Source of the DNA: Panagrolaimus kolymaensis
Lineage: Eukaryota; Nematoda; Chromadorea; Rhabditida; Panagrolaimidae
Direction of reading: 5' to 3'
Assembly: GCA_028622995.1 (NCBI GenBank)
Contig: JAJQJQ010000008.1
Coordinates: 4,774,001 to 4,838,000, forward strand
Length of the DNA stretch: 64,000 nt
Of this stretch, positions 1 through 9,826 are shown in pieces (position 1 is the first letter of the stretch; each line of letters starts with the position of its first letter). The translations under genes were made by a program, and so were the position numbers. The notes under the pieces were generated by a model. That model was not told the DNA's origin. It made no database searches and saw only the letters and a list, made by a program, of their open reading frames with translations.

Positions 1-648
1 ATCTCTTTTACTTTGCATATATGCAATTGCACCAGCTGTGGATCGGTTTATTAATCTAACAAAAGGTCCAGGAGATTTTTTTAGTGATCTAGCATGTTCC
101 TCAACAGGCGAATCAGAAGCTAATGAGTTTTGCCTAACTAGGGTAGCTTTTATTTTTCCATTTTTTTCACTAAAAATTTAATTTTATTGTAAGAAATTTA
201 AAATTGTTTAAAATTTACACAAAATTTTTAACTGCTTCAATAACAGCTTTTCGATTTTTTTGACTTGCATTATCGGGAATTCCAATCGTCCAATAAACAG
301 GTAAATCATTTGTGAATTCATAAGGAAGAGTTAACTTTTTAAGAGCTTTTTCGAAAGCTTCGGAAGTTTCAGAAGAATTTTTAAAATCGAGTGGATGATC
401 AAGGGTTTCTCCTTCAATGATTTCATTATTGTAAAATGCAGTAACACTTTTTGATGTAAATTCAATAGCAATTGATGTGCTTATTGGGCTTCTAAAAATG
501 TTAGTCATATAAAAAAGTTTTAAAAAATCTAGGCAAAGGAAGAATCGTTAAAGCTCGAAAGAAGAAATCGCGATCCCAAAAATTTTTTTTTTGGTAGAAT
601 TATAGAAGCTTACTCTTTGGTTGATTCTTGTGGGACATCAGTCGCCAT
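1..648 (-). CDS. Degenerate HSP70-like protein, copy A (partial, runs off the window start)
   Basis: Identical to the 5' part of the gene at 5636-7112. Exons are 614-648 (start MATDVPQ), 219-491 and 1-169, with the last exon cut by the window edge. The splice sites are the same as in copy B. Only about 158 residues of the N-terminal ATPase-fold region are visible here. Whether this copy is complete beyond the edge cannot be judged. It lies 207 nt downstream of the truncated HSP70 copy, as in copy B. Confidence 0.8.
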
Positions 649-855
649 TTTGGAAAAACTAAAAAGGGAAGGTTTTCAACTTTAACTACATTTTTTAAAA
701 ACAAAAAAACATAAATATTTCTTACTGTTTTCAACAGTACTTTTATAAATGAAACAAAATTAATCACAATTTATTCAAAATATAAAGAACACAAAATTTT
801 TATAAAGTCTTCCAAGTTAAAAAAAATAGGGCACAAAATTATATTATTATTAAAA

Positions 856-2719
856 TTAGTTATTATTAAAAAGACGTTTAGCATCCTTCTCGATTTTTTC
901 AAACTTGTCACGAATTTCTGGTGTAAGTCTGGAGTTATGAGTGTTAAGCCATTTATCAACTTCTTTGCAATCTTTTAATAAAGCTTCAATTTCTTTTGGC
1001 TTAAATTTCTTTTTCATTTTTTCTTCTGCCTCCCATTTAATAAACTCAATATTTTTTCGTAAACCAATTCGATCTGCATTTGCTTTATCCGTTTCGCGAT
1101 CCTTGTCACAATTCATTTCCATGTTTGCAAGCATATCGTCAACTTGTTGGCCTTTAGCTTTCTTTTCATTATGGTTTACTTTATGAATTTCTATTTTATC
1201 TCCGCTTGTAGCTGTTGCGGTGAGGATTCCATTTTCATCTAATTCAAGGACTAATTCCGCTTTAACTTCTTCAGCTCGCTTTTTTGGAAGCCCTTTAAGT
1301 TCAAAACTCATAATGTGATAATTTTGATCTGCTGGAAGGCGCTCGCCTTCATAAATCTAAAAATGGTTTTATATGGATATGTCTTGAGTTCATTGGTCGT
1401 TAAAACTTACATCAAAAGTCATAGCAATTTGATTATTTAAAACTGTGCAATACCCCTTCTTTTCACTCTTTGCTGGATATTGTGTATTTCGTTTAAACAA
1501 GAAATCATATCGATTCTCAGCTAATGCAACTCCAATTCCAAGAGATAATTTATCCATAATTCCGAAACCTTCTTTTTTGGTTGGATCTAAAAGTTGTGCG
1601 GCGCGTAAAGTTGCGCCATATGCAACAGCTTCATCAGGATTAATAGCTTCACTAAGATTTTTATTTGGAAAAAATTCTTTTAGCATATCTTTTATAATCC
1701 GCATTTTTGATGAACCACCAACAAGCAAAACTTCATCAACATCATCTGCGTTTGTTCCACTTTCATCAAGGGCATCTTTGCATTTCTTTTGGCATCGCCT
1801 TGTTAAATCCGCCATAAGTTCCTTGAATTCTTTGTAACTTAAAGTTGCATCGGGATGATCGGATATAATTTCATCAAGAGAAATTCTAAAATCATCTAAT
1901 ATAAGTTTATATATAAATTTATCTTACGTTTCATGAGATTTCCCAGGATGCGATAATCGTATTTTCAATGCTTCGCATGCTTCACGAAATCTCATTTTTC
2001 GTTTAATCGTTTTTTCATCTTTGCCTTCCAAAACTCCTAATTTGTATTTGGTGTTAAAATGGTCCATAAGACGATTATCAAAATCTCTTCCACCAAGTTG
2101 TGAATCTCCATCATGTCGAATCACATTAAACTTCCCATCATCCACGTGCACAATGCTTACATCAAGAGTTCCGCCGCCCAAATCAAAAACAAAAAGTTTC
2201 AATCCATCGAAACGTCTATGATCAAAACCATAAGCAAAGGCGGCAGCTGTGGGTTCAGTGATTAATTTTACTTTATCAATTCCAGCGAGATTTGCTGCGT
2301 GGGTGGTGGCCTCTTTTTGACCCATGGTAAAATGAGCTGGAACGGTAATAACAGCCGATGTAATTTTTTCTGCTCCAGTTCTCTTTTGCGCCATACTTAT
2401 AAGTTCTTTGAGAATTTCACCCGAAACTTGTTCAGGTAAAACTTTTTTAGTTGCATCGATAGCATAAACCGGGCGATTATTTTGTTTTTCGACTCGAAAA
2501 GTCCAAAATGCTTCATTTCTTTTAATTACACTGTCTTCGAAATTCATTCCAATCATTCGTTTTGAATCTATAAAAAACAATTTAATCTTTACAATGTGAA
2601 CAAAAGCTTACCATAAACAACATGATTGGGCATAGTTTTTAAATACGCGACTGCTCTTTCACCAACAAGACATCCACCATTATCTTCAAAATAAACATAC
2701 GATGGCACAGTTCGTTTTC
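856..2719 (-). pseudogene. HSP70, copy A, lacking its 5' exons
   Basis: Exons 2612-2719, 1928-2567, 1411-1885 and 856-1356 are identical to exons 3-6 of the intact HSP70 at 7320-9426. The repeat ends at 2754 inside the upstream intron, so the two first coding exons (145 nt, including the initiator ATG and the DLGTT phosphate-binding loop) are missing. Unrelated sequence follows at 2755. I saw no replacement first exon with a start codon and correct phase. The encoded remainder would keep DLGGGT, the LGGRDFD segment and the substrate-binding domain but could not bind ATP normally. It is a truncated duplicate, or one side of a misassembly. Confidence 0.8.
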
Positions 2720-2816
2720 CTAAAACCTCATTCATCTGTTTTATACATTAGGAGACTCGAATTTTGTTATTACGTGGCAATTAAAAATGTTACATTAAAA
2801 GTTTATACGACTCTCA

Positions 2817-3541
2817 ATGGTTATAATAAATCTTTGTAAGTGGCTTTTGAGAGCAGAAATTGAGGAAACTTTAGTAATCTTTTCTAGAGCTTTTGAGTCA
2901 GAGGAGATTACAATAAAGCCACATTATTGGATTTGTCGACAAATGGTTTTACATCCGGGTGGATATGATGGGGTAAGTATGCCATAAAAAAATTAGGGCC
3001 AAGATAAAAACCAAAAATCGCAATTTTTAATAGTTATTTTTTAACATACTTTGATTTTATGTTTTTACTTTTTTTACTTTTTAAATTTCAGCTTGAATTT
3101 GTTGCTGAAGATATTCATTCTGGTTATGCTTACATTGGGCTTGATAGCATTAGACTTGTGGATCCTCAAACATATCAAGATATGTGTTCCGATCAATTAG
3201 CTCCAGCATTTACTCCACCACCTTCGGAAGCTGAAGTTTTTGCATTTACTCCTTCTTCGCCATTTTCAAATATTTCCAGCAGTGGCAACACTGATGCTGC
3301 AGTTGACGAATTTGTGGATACTAATAGTTTTCCTGAAAGAAAAAAAGCTGCTGGAAGTCCAGTAATTAAAATTAAAAAATTAAATATTAGTCGAAAGGCG
3401 ATCACTCCATTCCCTGATGATTTCATTGAATCAACAACAACTCCAAAAGACCCATTTGGATTTAAACCCGTTCTTCAAGGAGTTGTGTATGGAAGGAAAA
3501 AAGAGTCTCACCATTTGAAGGAATTGCCCGAAATATTTTAA
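2817..3541 (+). CDS. MAM-like domain protein fragment, 5' end missing
   Basis: Two exons can be followed: an open stretch 2817-2972, ending at a good GTAAGT donor, and 3092-3541 after TTTCAG, ending in TAA. The first exon and the start of the second read like the end of a MAM-type adhesion domain (EDIHSGYAYIGLDSIRLVDP, with the family pattern of G-x-I/Y-x-x-L-D-x-I-x-L). The tail is Pro/Ser/Thr-rich and basic, ending in KELPEIF. The frame has a stop shortly upstream of 2817, no signal peptide or proper start is seen, and the repeat breakpoint at 2754/2755 lies only about 60 nt away. The real 5' exons are therefore probably lost or elsewhere. The MAM assignment is tentative. Confidence 0.5.
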
Positions 3542-3631
3542 TTTATTTTATTTATTTATTTTTGTTACAAATGCCATTCATTGGGGAAAAAAATAAAAGG
3601 ATAAAAATGGTTGCTATTGAAATAAGAAACT

Positions 3632-5194
3632 TTAAAAATTCTTTGCAATTCGTTTATAAATTCTTTTAGTTTCTCTTTCAAGTTTTCTTCCTATTGGAAT
3701 TCGCTTTTCATCATCACTTGAAGAATCTTGATTTGGAGCTATTTCTTCTGCTTCAGGTGGTGGAGCGTCCTCCAGTAATGGTTGTATAGGTAGCATTTCT
3801 ATTGGTAGTGCTAAACTTGTTTGGATTGATTCAATGATTGATTTATCCGGGACATCGTCGAAGACAATATTACTGCTTGCAGTGTCATTTTCGGAGCTTT
3901 TTAAATGGCAACAATATAATGAAGCTCCATACGCTACAGCCCAATCGGGATCAATGTTACAGCAATGTTGAGCATCGGGAAAGATTTTCCTCAAAAGTTC
4001 TTTTATTATTGGCATTTTGCTTCCACCACCAGCAAGAAGAACTCTGTTGATTTCATTTGGATGCAAACTTAGGTTACCTAAGGCATTTCGAATTTTAGCA
4101 TCAATTTTAATCAGAATTTCATTAGATAATTCTTTAAATTTTGTTTGACTAATTGTAATACTTTCATTTGCGTTGCAAACATATGTATCCACATCCAATC
4201 TAAAAATGCTTTGAAAGTGTATGAAAATTAAAAAATGTTTACTTCGCGGAAGAACCAACGGAAAGTTCATGTTTAGCTTCTTGACATTCAATAAGGAGCC
4301 TATATTTTTTAACATTATCTCCACTCAAATCAACACCGTATTTATCGAATAACACTGATGAAAAAAAATTTACTAGTAAAGCATCAAAATCTCGTCCACC
4401 AAGATACAAGTCACCAAAACTTCCAAGAATTTTTAATGTTCCATTTTCGGCACGAATAATACAAACATCAAGAGTTCCTCCGCCGAGGTCGAATAGTAAA
4501 ACATTGGAATCATTGGGAATACAATTGGCTTCAGCGTAAGCAAAACAAGCAGCAATAGGTTCAGGCAAAATATGGATTGTTTCCCATTCCGCGAGAGCTG
4601 CAGCTTCTAAAGTTGCATCAATTTGATTTTGGCTGAATGCAGCTGGAACAGTTAATACAGCCTCGACTATTTTCTGGTTTTGATATTCTTCAACAGTTTC
4701 TTTCATGTGCTTTAAAAATATCGAGGAAAGCTCTTGTGGGCTAATTAACTTTTCTTGATCATTGAAATCTTTGGTTTGAATTTTAACAACTTCTCCATGT
4801 TTGATTACTTTAAAAGGCCAAAATGAATCAATCGTTATCGACTCAAATGATTTACCAATAATCCTTTTAATGTCGTAAATTGTATTTTTAGCGTGATGTT
4901 GCATCCTTTTAACAACAATTTGTCCACATTTTGTTTTTTCTTCATCGAATGAAATAAATGATGGAAGCACTCTTGATCCAGTAAATTCGTCCAATGCAAT
5001 AACATCTATCTTATCTCTTCGATTTACGGCAACACAGCATCGTGTTGTTCCAAGATCCATACCAACTGCATTTAAAGAAGGGTCATAAGATGTTGGATGT
5101 GAAGGTATTGTATATTGAGTAGCTAAAATCTTACAAACTTTGAGCCATCTACTCTCTTAAAAAACTTACAAAATATATTATTTTCTTCAATCAT
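3632..5194 (-). CDS. HSP70-family protein consisting of the ATPase domain only (490 aa)
   Basis: Exons 5170-5194, 4243-5122 and 3632-4199 sum to 1473 nt, a clean frame. The ATPase signatures are present: MDLGTTRCCVAV near residue 38, [18 protein letters not shown] and LLAGGGSKMPIIKELL followed by DPDWAVAYGAS. Nucleotide binding is therefore probably intact. After the ATPase core the protein does not enter a substrate-binding domain. It ends in about 85 residues with a Pro/Glu-rich acidic stretch and a basic tail (RKLERETKRIYKRIAKNF). This resembles the domain loss of HSPA13/Stch, but no signal peptide is seen (start MIEENNIF), so I infer an independent truncation. It could act as a co-chaperone or nucleotide sensor rather than a foldase. 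Confidence 0.85.
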
Positions 5195-5635
5195 TTTTTT
5201 TTTCTGTTTAAAATAAGTTTTTTTTTGTTGCGCTTTTTTGTTAGTCAATACGCTTATTATGCCTTATCAATAGTTTAATGATGTTTCCTAATAAAATCGA
5301 TAATCTCTATTGAATTTAATGACTCATATTTTTTTATGTTACATATTTTTTTAATTCTGAGCATTCATTGTTGTGCGCTTTCTGACGTTTAAATACAGGA
5401 AAGCATTGATAATATTTTTGTGAAAAACGCTTTATAAGTTTTTTCTGCTTTTTATACTAAAACACAATGAAAGCTAATAAATCAGATCTGTTTATTAAGG
5501 AAATTCCTGATTACATAATGTCTGTATGGATTCTAAGCTTGACGAAACTAAAAGCTTTTCTATTTTTAGAGAGTAAAATTTGAAAAATATTAATAAATAA
5601 TAATTATTTTTAATAAAGAAAAAGCAAAAGTGAAT
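5195..5635. other. Intergenic spacer between HSP70-like genes
   Basis: AT-rich spacer between the start of the ATPase-only HSP70 (minus) and the 3' end of the degenerate HSP70-like gene (minus). It should contain the promoter of the former and the 3' UTR of the latter. No clear run of alternating GAA/TTC heat-shock units was found. Confidence 0.5.
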
Positions 5636-7112
5636 TTAGAGTACATTAGCAAGGTGGAAATCTTTAGCAATGCCATCGCTATCTACTTCGATGGTATACC
5701 AATTTAAAACAGCTTTAAAGGTGGGTGGTTCATAGAAGCTATAAATGGTCTAAAACATAAACATGACTTAATTATTATAGTAATTATTAAACAACGAATT
5801 AACTTACATGGAATGTTATGGGGTTTTCACACTTAAAAATAGTTCTTTTAATAGGTAGCTTTTCACCGTCGATAATCAAAGAAGCTTTAAATTTGCCACA
5901 ATCAATTGTTGCATCTCCAATAAATCCGCTGGGAACATCATAATCAATCATATCCGCATCACCAGCAAGCATTCGAGTTTTAGTATTTACACCTTTAAGG
6001 ATAAATCTCTTTGCATCTGGCCATTTTTGTTCAACTCCATTGATGGAAGGAAAAAGAGCAAATTTGTCAGGAGGTGAAGTGACAAAATTCTCTGATATTT
6101 CTTCAACGGTGATATCGGTTATTAGGTAACTTTTAGTTTCATGGGTAAAGATAATAGGAATATCCCCTTTTTCCTCCTTACTAAAAATATGCTTAAAATT
6201 TTTGTGCATTGAAGAATTTTTCATTTCAGAGACAATCGCTTCAATCCGAGAAATAAAGGTTTGATTATTCAATTCATCGCTTTTAATTTCTTCATCCTTT
6301 TTGAAAACATAACTTTTTCGTTGTTGAACTAAACCATTCTCGGTTTCAAATGCAGCGCCATAAACATCTTCATTATCTACGAATAAAACCAAGAAGTTTC
6401 GATTTGGAACTACTGGATCGACATCACCATCTTCATCCTCCTCCAAAGCCTTTCGACGCTCTTCATCTCTTTTACTTTGCATATATGCAATTGCACCAGC
6501 TGTGGATCGGTTTATTAATCTAACAAAAGGTCCAGGAGATTTTTTTAGTGATCTAGCATGTTCCTCAACAGGCGAATCAGAAGCTAATGAGTTTTGCCTA
6601 ACTAGGGTAGCTTTTATTTTTCCATTTTTTTCACTAAAAATTTAATTTTATTGTAAGAAATTTAAAATTGTTTAAAATTTACACAAAATTTTTAACTGCT
6701 TCAATAACAGCTTTTCGATTTTTTTGACTTGCATTATCGGGAATTCCAATCGTCCAATAAACAGGTAAATCATTTGTGAATTCATAAGGAAGAGTTAACT
6801 TTTTAAGAGCTTTTTCGAAAGCTTCGGAAGTTTCAGAAGAATTTTTAAAATCGAGTGGATGATCAAGGGTTTCTCCTTCAATGATTTCATTATTGTAAAA
6901 TGCAGTAACACTTTTTGATGTAAATTCAATAGCAATTGATGTGCTTATTGGGCTTCTAAAAATGTTAGTCATATAAAAAAGTTTTAAAAAATCTAGGCAA
7001 AGGAAGAATCGTTAAAGCTCGAAAGAAGAAATCGCGATCCCAAAAATTTTTTTTTTGGTAGAATTATAGAAGCTTACTCTTTGGTTGATTCTTGTGGGAC
7101 ATCAGTCGCCAT
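5636..7112 (-). CDS. Degenerate HSP70-like protein without ATP phosphate loops (415 aa)
   Basis: Exons 7078-7112, 6683-6955, 5808-6633 and 5636-5749 sum to 1248 nt, a clean frame. The N-terminus aligns with the HSP70 start, but the DLGTT loop is replaced by IEFTSK (SIAIEFTSKSVTAF). The loop normally reading DLGGGTFDV is LFVDNEDVYGAAF. Only INRSTAGAIAYM still recalls the family EPTAAAIAYG helix, and VYWTIGIPDNASQKNRKAV recalls VPAYFNDSQR. Subdomain IB is largely missing and no canonical substrate-binding domain follows. It therefore keeps an actin/HSP70-like scaffold without recognisable catalytic residues. An unpaired acceptor lies about 10 nt before the ATG, and the gene starts 207 nt after the stop of the HSP70 upstream on the same strand. 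Cotranscription is plausible. Confidence 0.75.
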
Positions 7113-9218
7113 TTTGGAAAAACTAAAAAGGGAAGGTTTTCAACTTTAACTACATTTTTTAAAAACAAAAAAACATAAATATTTCTTACTGTTTTCAACA
7201 GTACTTTTATAAATGAAACAAAATTAATCACAATTTATTCAAAATATAAAGAACACAAAATTTTTATAAAGTCTTCCAAGTTAAAAAAAATAGGGCACAA
7301 AATTATATTATTATTAAAATTAGTTATTATTAAAAAGACGTTTAGCATCCTTCTCGATTTTTTCAAACTTGTCACGAATTTCTGGTGTAAGTCTGGAGTT
7401 ATGAGTGTTAAGCCATTTATCAACTTCTTTGCAATCTTTTAATAAAGCTTCAATTTCTTTTGGCTTAAATTTCTTTTTCATTTTTTCTTCTGCCTCCCAT
7501 TTAATAAACTCAATATTTTTTCGTAAACCAATTCGATCTGCATTTGCTTTATCCGTTTCGCGATCCTTGTCACAATTCATTTCCATGTTTGCAAGCATAT
7601 CGTCAACTTGTTGGCCTTTAGCTTTCTTTTCATTATGGTTTACTTTATGAATTTCTATTTTATCTCCGCTTGTAGCTGTTGCGGTGAGGATTCCATTTTC
7701 ATCTAATTCAAGGACTAATTCCGCTTTAACTTCTTCAGCTCGCTTTTTTGGAAGCCCTTTAAGTTCAAAACTCATAATGTGATAATTTTGATCTGCTGGA
7801 AGGCGCTCGCCTTCATAAATCTAAAAATGGTTTTATATGGATATGTCTTGAGTTCATTGGTCGTTAAAACTTACATCAAAAGTCATAGCAATTTGATTAT
7901 TTAAAACTGTGCAATACCCCTTCTTTTCACTCTTTGCTGGATATTGTGTATTTCGTTTAAACAAGAAATCATATCGATTCTCAGCTAATGCAACTCCAAT
8001 TCCAAGAGATAATTTATCCATAATTCCGAAACCTTCTTTTTTGGTTGGATCTAAAAGTTGTGCGGCGCGTAAAGTTGCGCCATATGCAACAGCTTCATCA
8101 GGATTAATAGCTTCACTAAGATTTTTATTTGGAAAAAATTCTTTTAGCATATCTTTTATAATCCGCATTTTTGATGAACCACCAACAAGCAAAACTTCAT
8201 CAACATCATCTGCGTTTGTTCCACTTTCATCAAGGGCATCTTTGCATTTCTTTTGGCATCGCCTTGTTAAATCCGCCATAAGTTCCTTGAATTCTTTGTA
8301 ACTTAAAGTTGCATCGGGATGATCGGATATAATTTCATCAAGAGAAATTCTAAAATCATCTAATATAAGTTTATATATAAATTTATCTTACGTTTCATGA
8401 GATTTCCCAGGATGCGATAATCGTATTTTCAATGCTTCGCATGCTTCACGAAATCTCATTTTTCGTTTAATCGTTTTTTCATCTTTGCCTTCCAAAACTC
8501 CTAATTTGTATTTGGTGTTAAAATGGTCCATAAGACGATTATCAAAATCTCTTCCACCAAGTTGTGAATCTCCATCATGTCGAATCACATTAAACTTCCC
8601 ATCATCCACGTGCACAATGCTTACATCAAGAGTTCCGCCGCCCAAATCAAAAACAAAAAGTTTCAATCCATCGAAACGTCTATGATCAAAACCATAAGCA
8701 AAGGCGGCAGCTGTGGGTTCAGTGATTAATTTTACTTTATCAATTCCAGCGAGATTTGCTGCGTGGGTGGTGGCCTCTTTTTGACCCATGGTAAAATGAG
8801 CTGGAACGGTAATAACAGCCGATGTAATTTTTTCTGCTCCAGTTCTCTTTTGCGCCATACTTATAAGTTCTTTGAGAATTTCACCCGAAACTTGTTCAGG
8901 TAAAACTTTTTTAGTTGCATCGATAGCATAAACCGGGCGATTATTTTGTTTTTCGACTCGAAAAGTCCAAAATGCTTCATTTCTTTTAATTACACTGTCT
9001 TCGAAATTCATTCCAATCATTCGTTTTGAATCTATAAAAAACAATTTAATCTTTACAATGTGAACAAAAGCTTACCATAAACAACATGATTGGGCATAGT
9101 TTTTAAATACGCGACTGCTCTTTCACCAACAAGACATCCACCATTATCTTCAAAATAAACATACGATGGCACAGTTCGTTTTCCTAAAACCTCATTCATC
9201 TGTTTTATACATTAGGAG
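6465..9218. repeat. Direct repeat, copy B (2754 bp)
   Basis: Second copy of the segment at 1-2754. Here the genes are intact on both sides: the degenerate HSP70-like gene continues down to 5636, and the HSP70 gene continues up to its first exon at 9426. This copy is therefore the better candidate for the ancestral arrangement. The lack of drift in introns means either a very recent event, gene conversion, or one locus placed twice in the assembly. Confidence 0.95.
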
Positions 9219-9426
9219 TAAAGTGACTAACCCGAGCCTTCAGTGGTAATAATTTCAACACCGCCATTAGTAAAAAATCCAACACAAGAATTGGTGGTTC
9301 CCAAATCAATTCCAATTGCAATTCCTTTTGGATTTAAATCAAATTTTTGTGGAGTTTTATGATCACTAACAGCTAAAACCAAATTTTAATATCGATTTAT
9401 TAAATGAGAATTCTAAACATACCCAT
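7320..9426 (-). CDS. HSP70 chaperone (622 aa, no EEVD tail)
   Basis: Exons 9423-9426, 9232-9372, 9076-9183, 8392-9031, 7875-8349 and 7320-7820 sum to 1869 nt. The first coding exon is just ATGG, then GTATGT, so the protein starts M-A-V-S. All family motifs are present: [72 protein letters not shown] and [11 protein letters not shown]. The substrate-binding beta domain ([20 protein letters not shown]) and a short helical lid follow. The tail is RLFNNN, with neither the cytosolic EEVD nor an ER KDEL signal, and there is no signal or transit peptide. It is probably a cytosolic chaperone that cannot dock TPR cochaperones through EEVD. A second copy lacking the first two coding exons lies at 856-2719. 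Confidence 0.95.
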
Positions 9427-9826
9427 AATAATAAATAAGAGCAAAAGTTTTTATTTATTCAACAACAACAAAAAATTGTGTGACTATTTTTTAAATAATG
9501 CAAAAAAGCAAAAAAGAGTCAAGAAGAAGAAGAAAAAGATGCAAGCTAAGTTTTATTTTTTATCAAACAACAAATATGATAGTGTCATTAAAAGCAAACA
9601 ACTCAATTTTTCTGTTAAAATTTTTATCAGTTTTTTCTTTTTAAGTATCGATGGTGCATGAATAGGCTTGCTTGTTGCTTTATCACAAACGCACATAAAA
9701 AAATTTCTCAAAAAGGATGTGAAGCACATAATTTTTCTGTTTGCCACAATTTTCTTATGTTTGTGACAAAATATTTTTTTAAATAACTTTTTTATTTTTT
9801 AATTATTTCTTTATAGAAAATAGAAA
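9427..9826. promoter_or_regulatory. Shared upstream region of divergent HSP70 and HSP70-like genes
   Basis: This 400-bp AT-rich gap separates the ATG of the minus-strand HSP70 (9426) from the ATG of the plus-strand degenerate HSP70-like gene (9827), so it must hold both promoters. TTTCTTTATAG ends 9 to 10 nt before the plus-strand ATG and is a likely trans-splice acceptor. I looked for inverted GAA/TTC heat-shock elements and saw only a GAA-rich tract near 9515-9540 without the alternating pattern. Confidence 0.5.

Larger units (their letters stand above)
1..2754. repeat. Direct repeat, copy A (2754 bp, no difference seen from copy B)
   Basis: Bases 1-2754 match 6465-9218 at a constant offset of 6464 with no mismatch noticed, introns and spacers included. 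The left limit is not visible because the window begins inside the repeat. The right limit is sharp: both copies share GGAG at 2751-2754 and 9215-9218 and then diverge completely. The copy carries the 5' part of a degenerate HSP70-like gene and most of an HSP70 gene, both on the minus strand. No inverted ends or target duplications flank it, so it looks like a segmental duplication or an assembly artefact rather than a transposon. Confidence 0.95.

Noticed and set aside
9427..9826. Heat-shock elements in the HSP70 divergent promoter
   Set aside because: GAA repeats are present but not in the alternating GAA/TTC arrangement needed to call an element.
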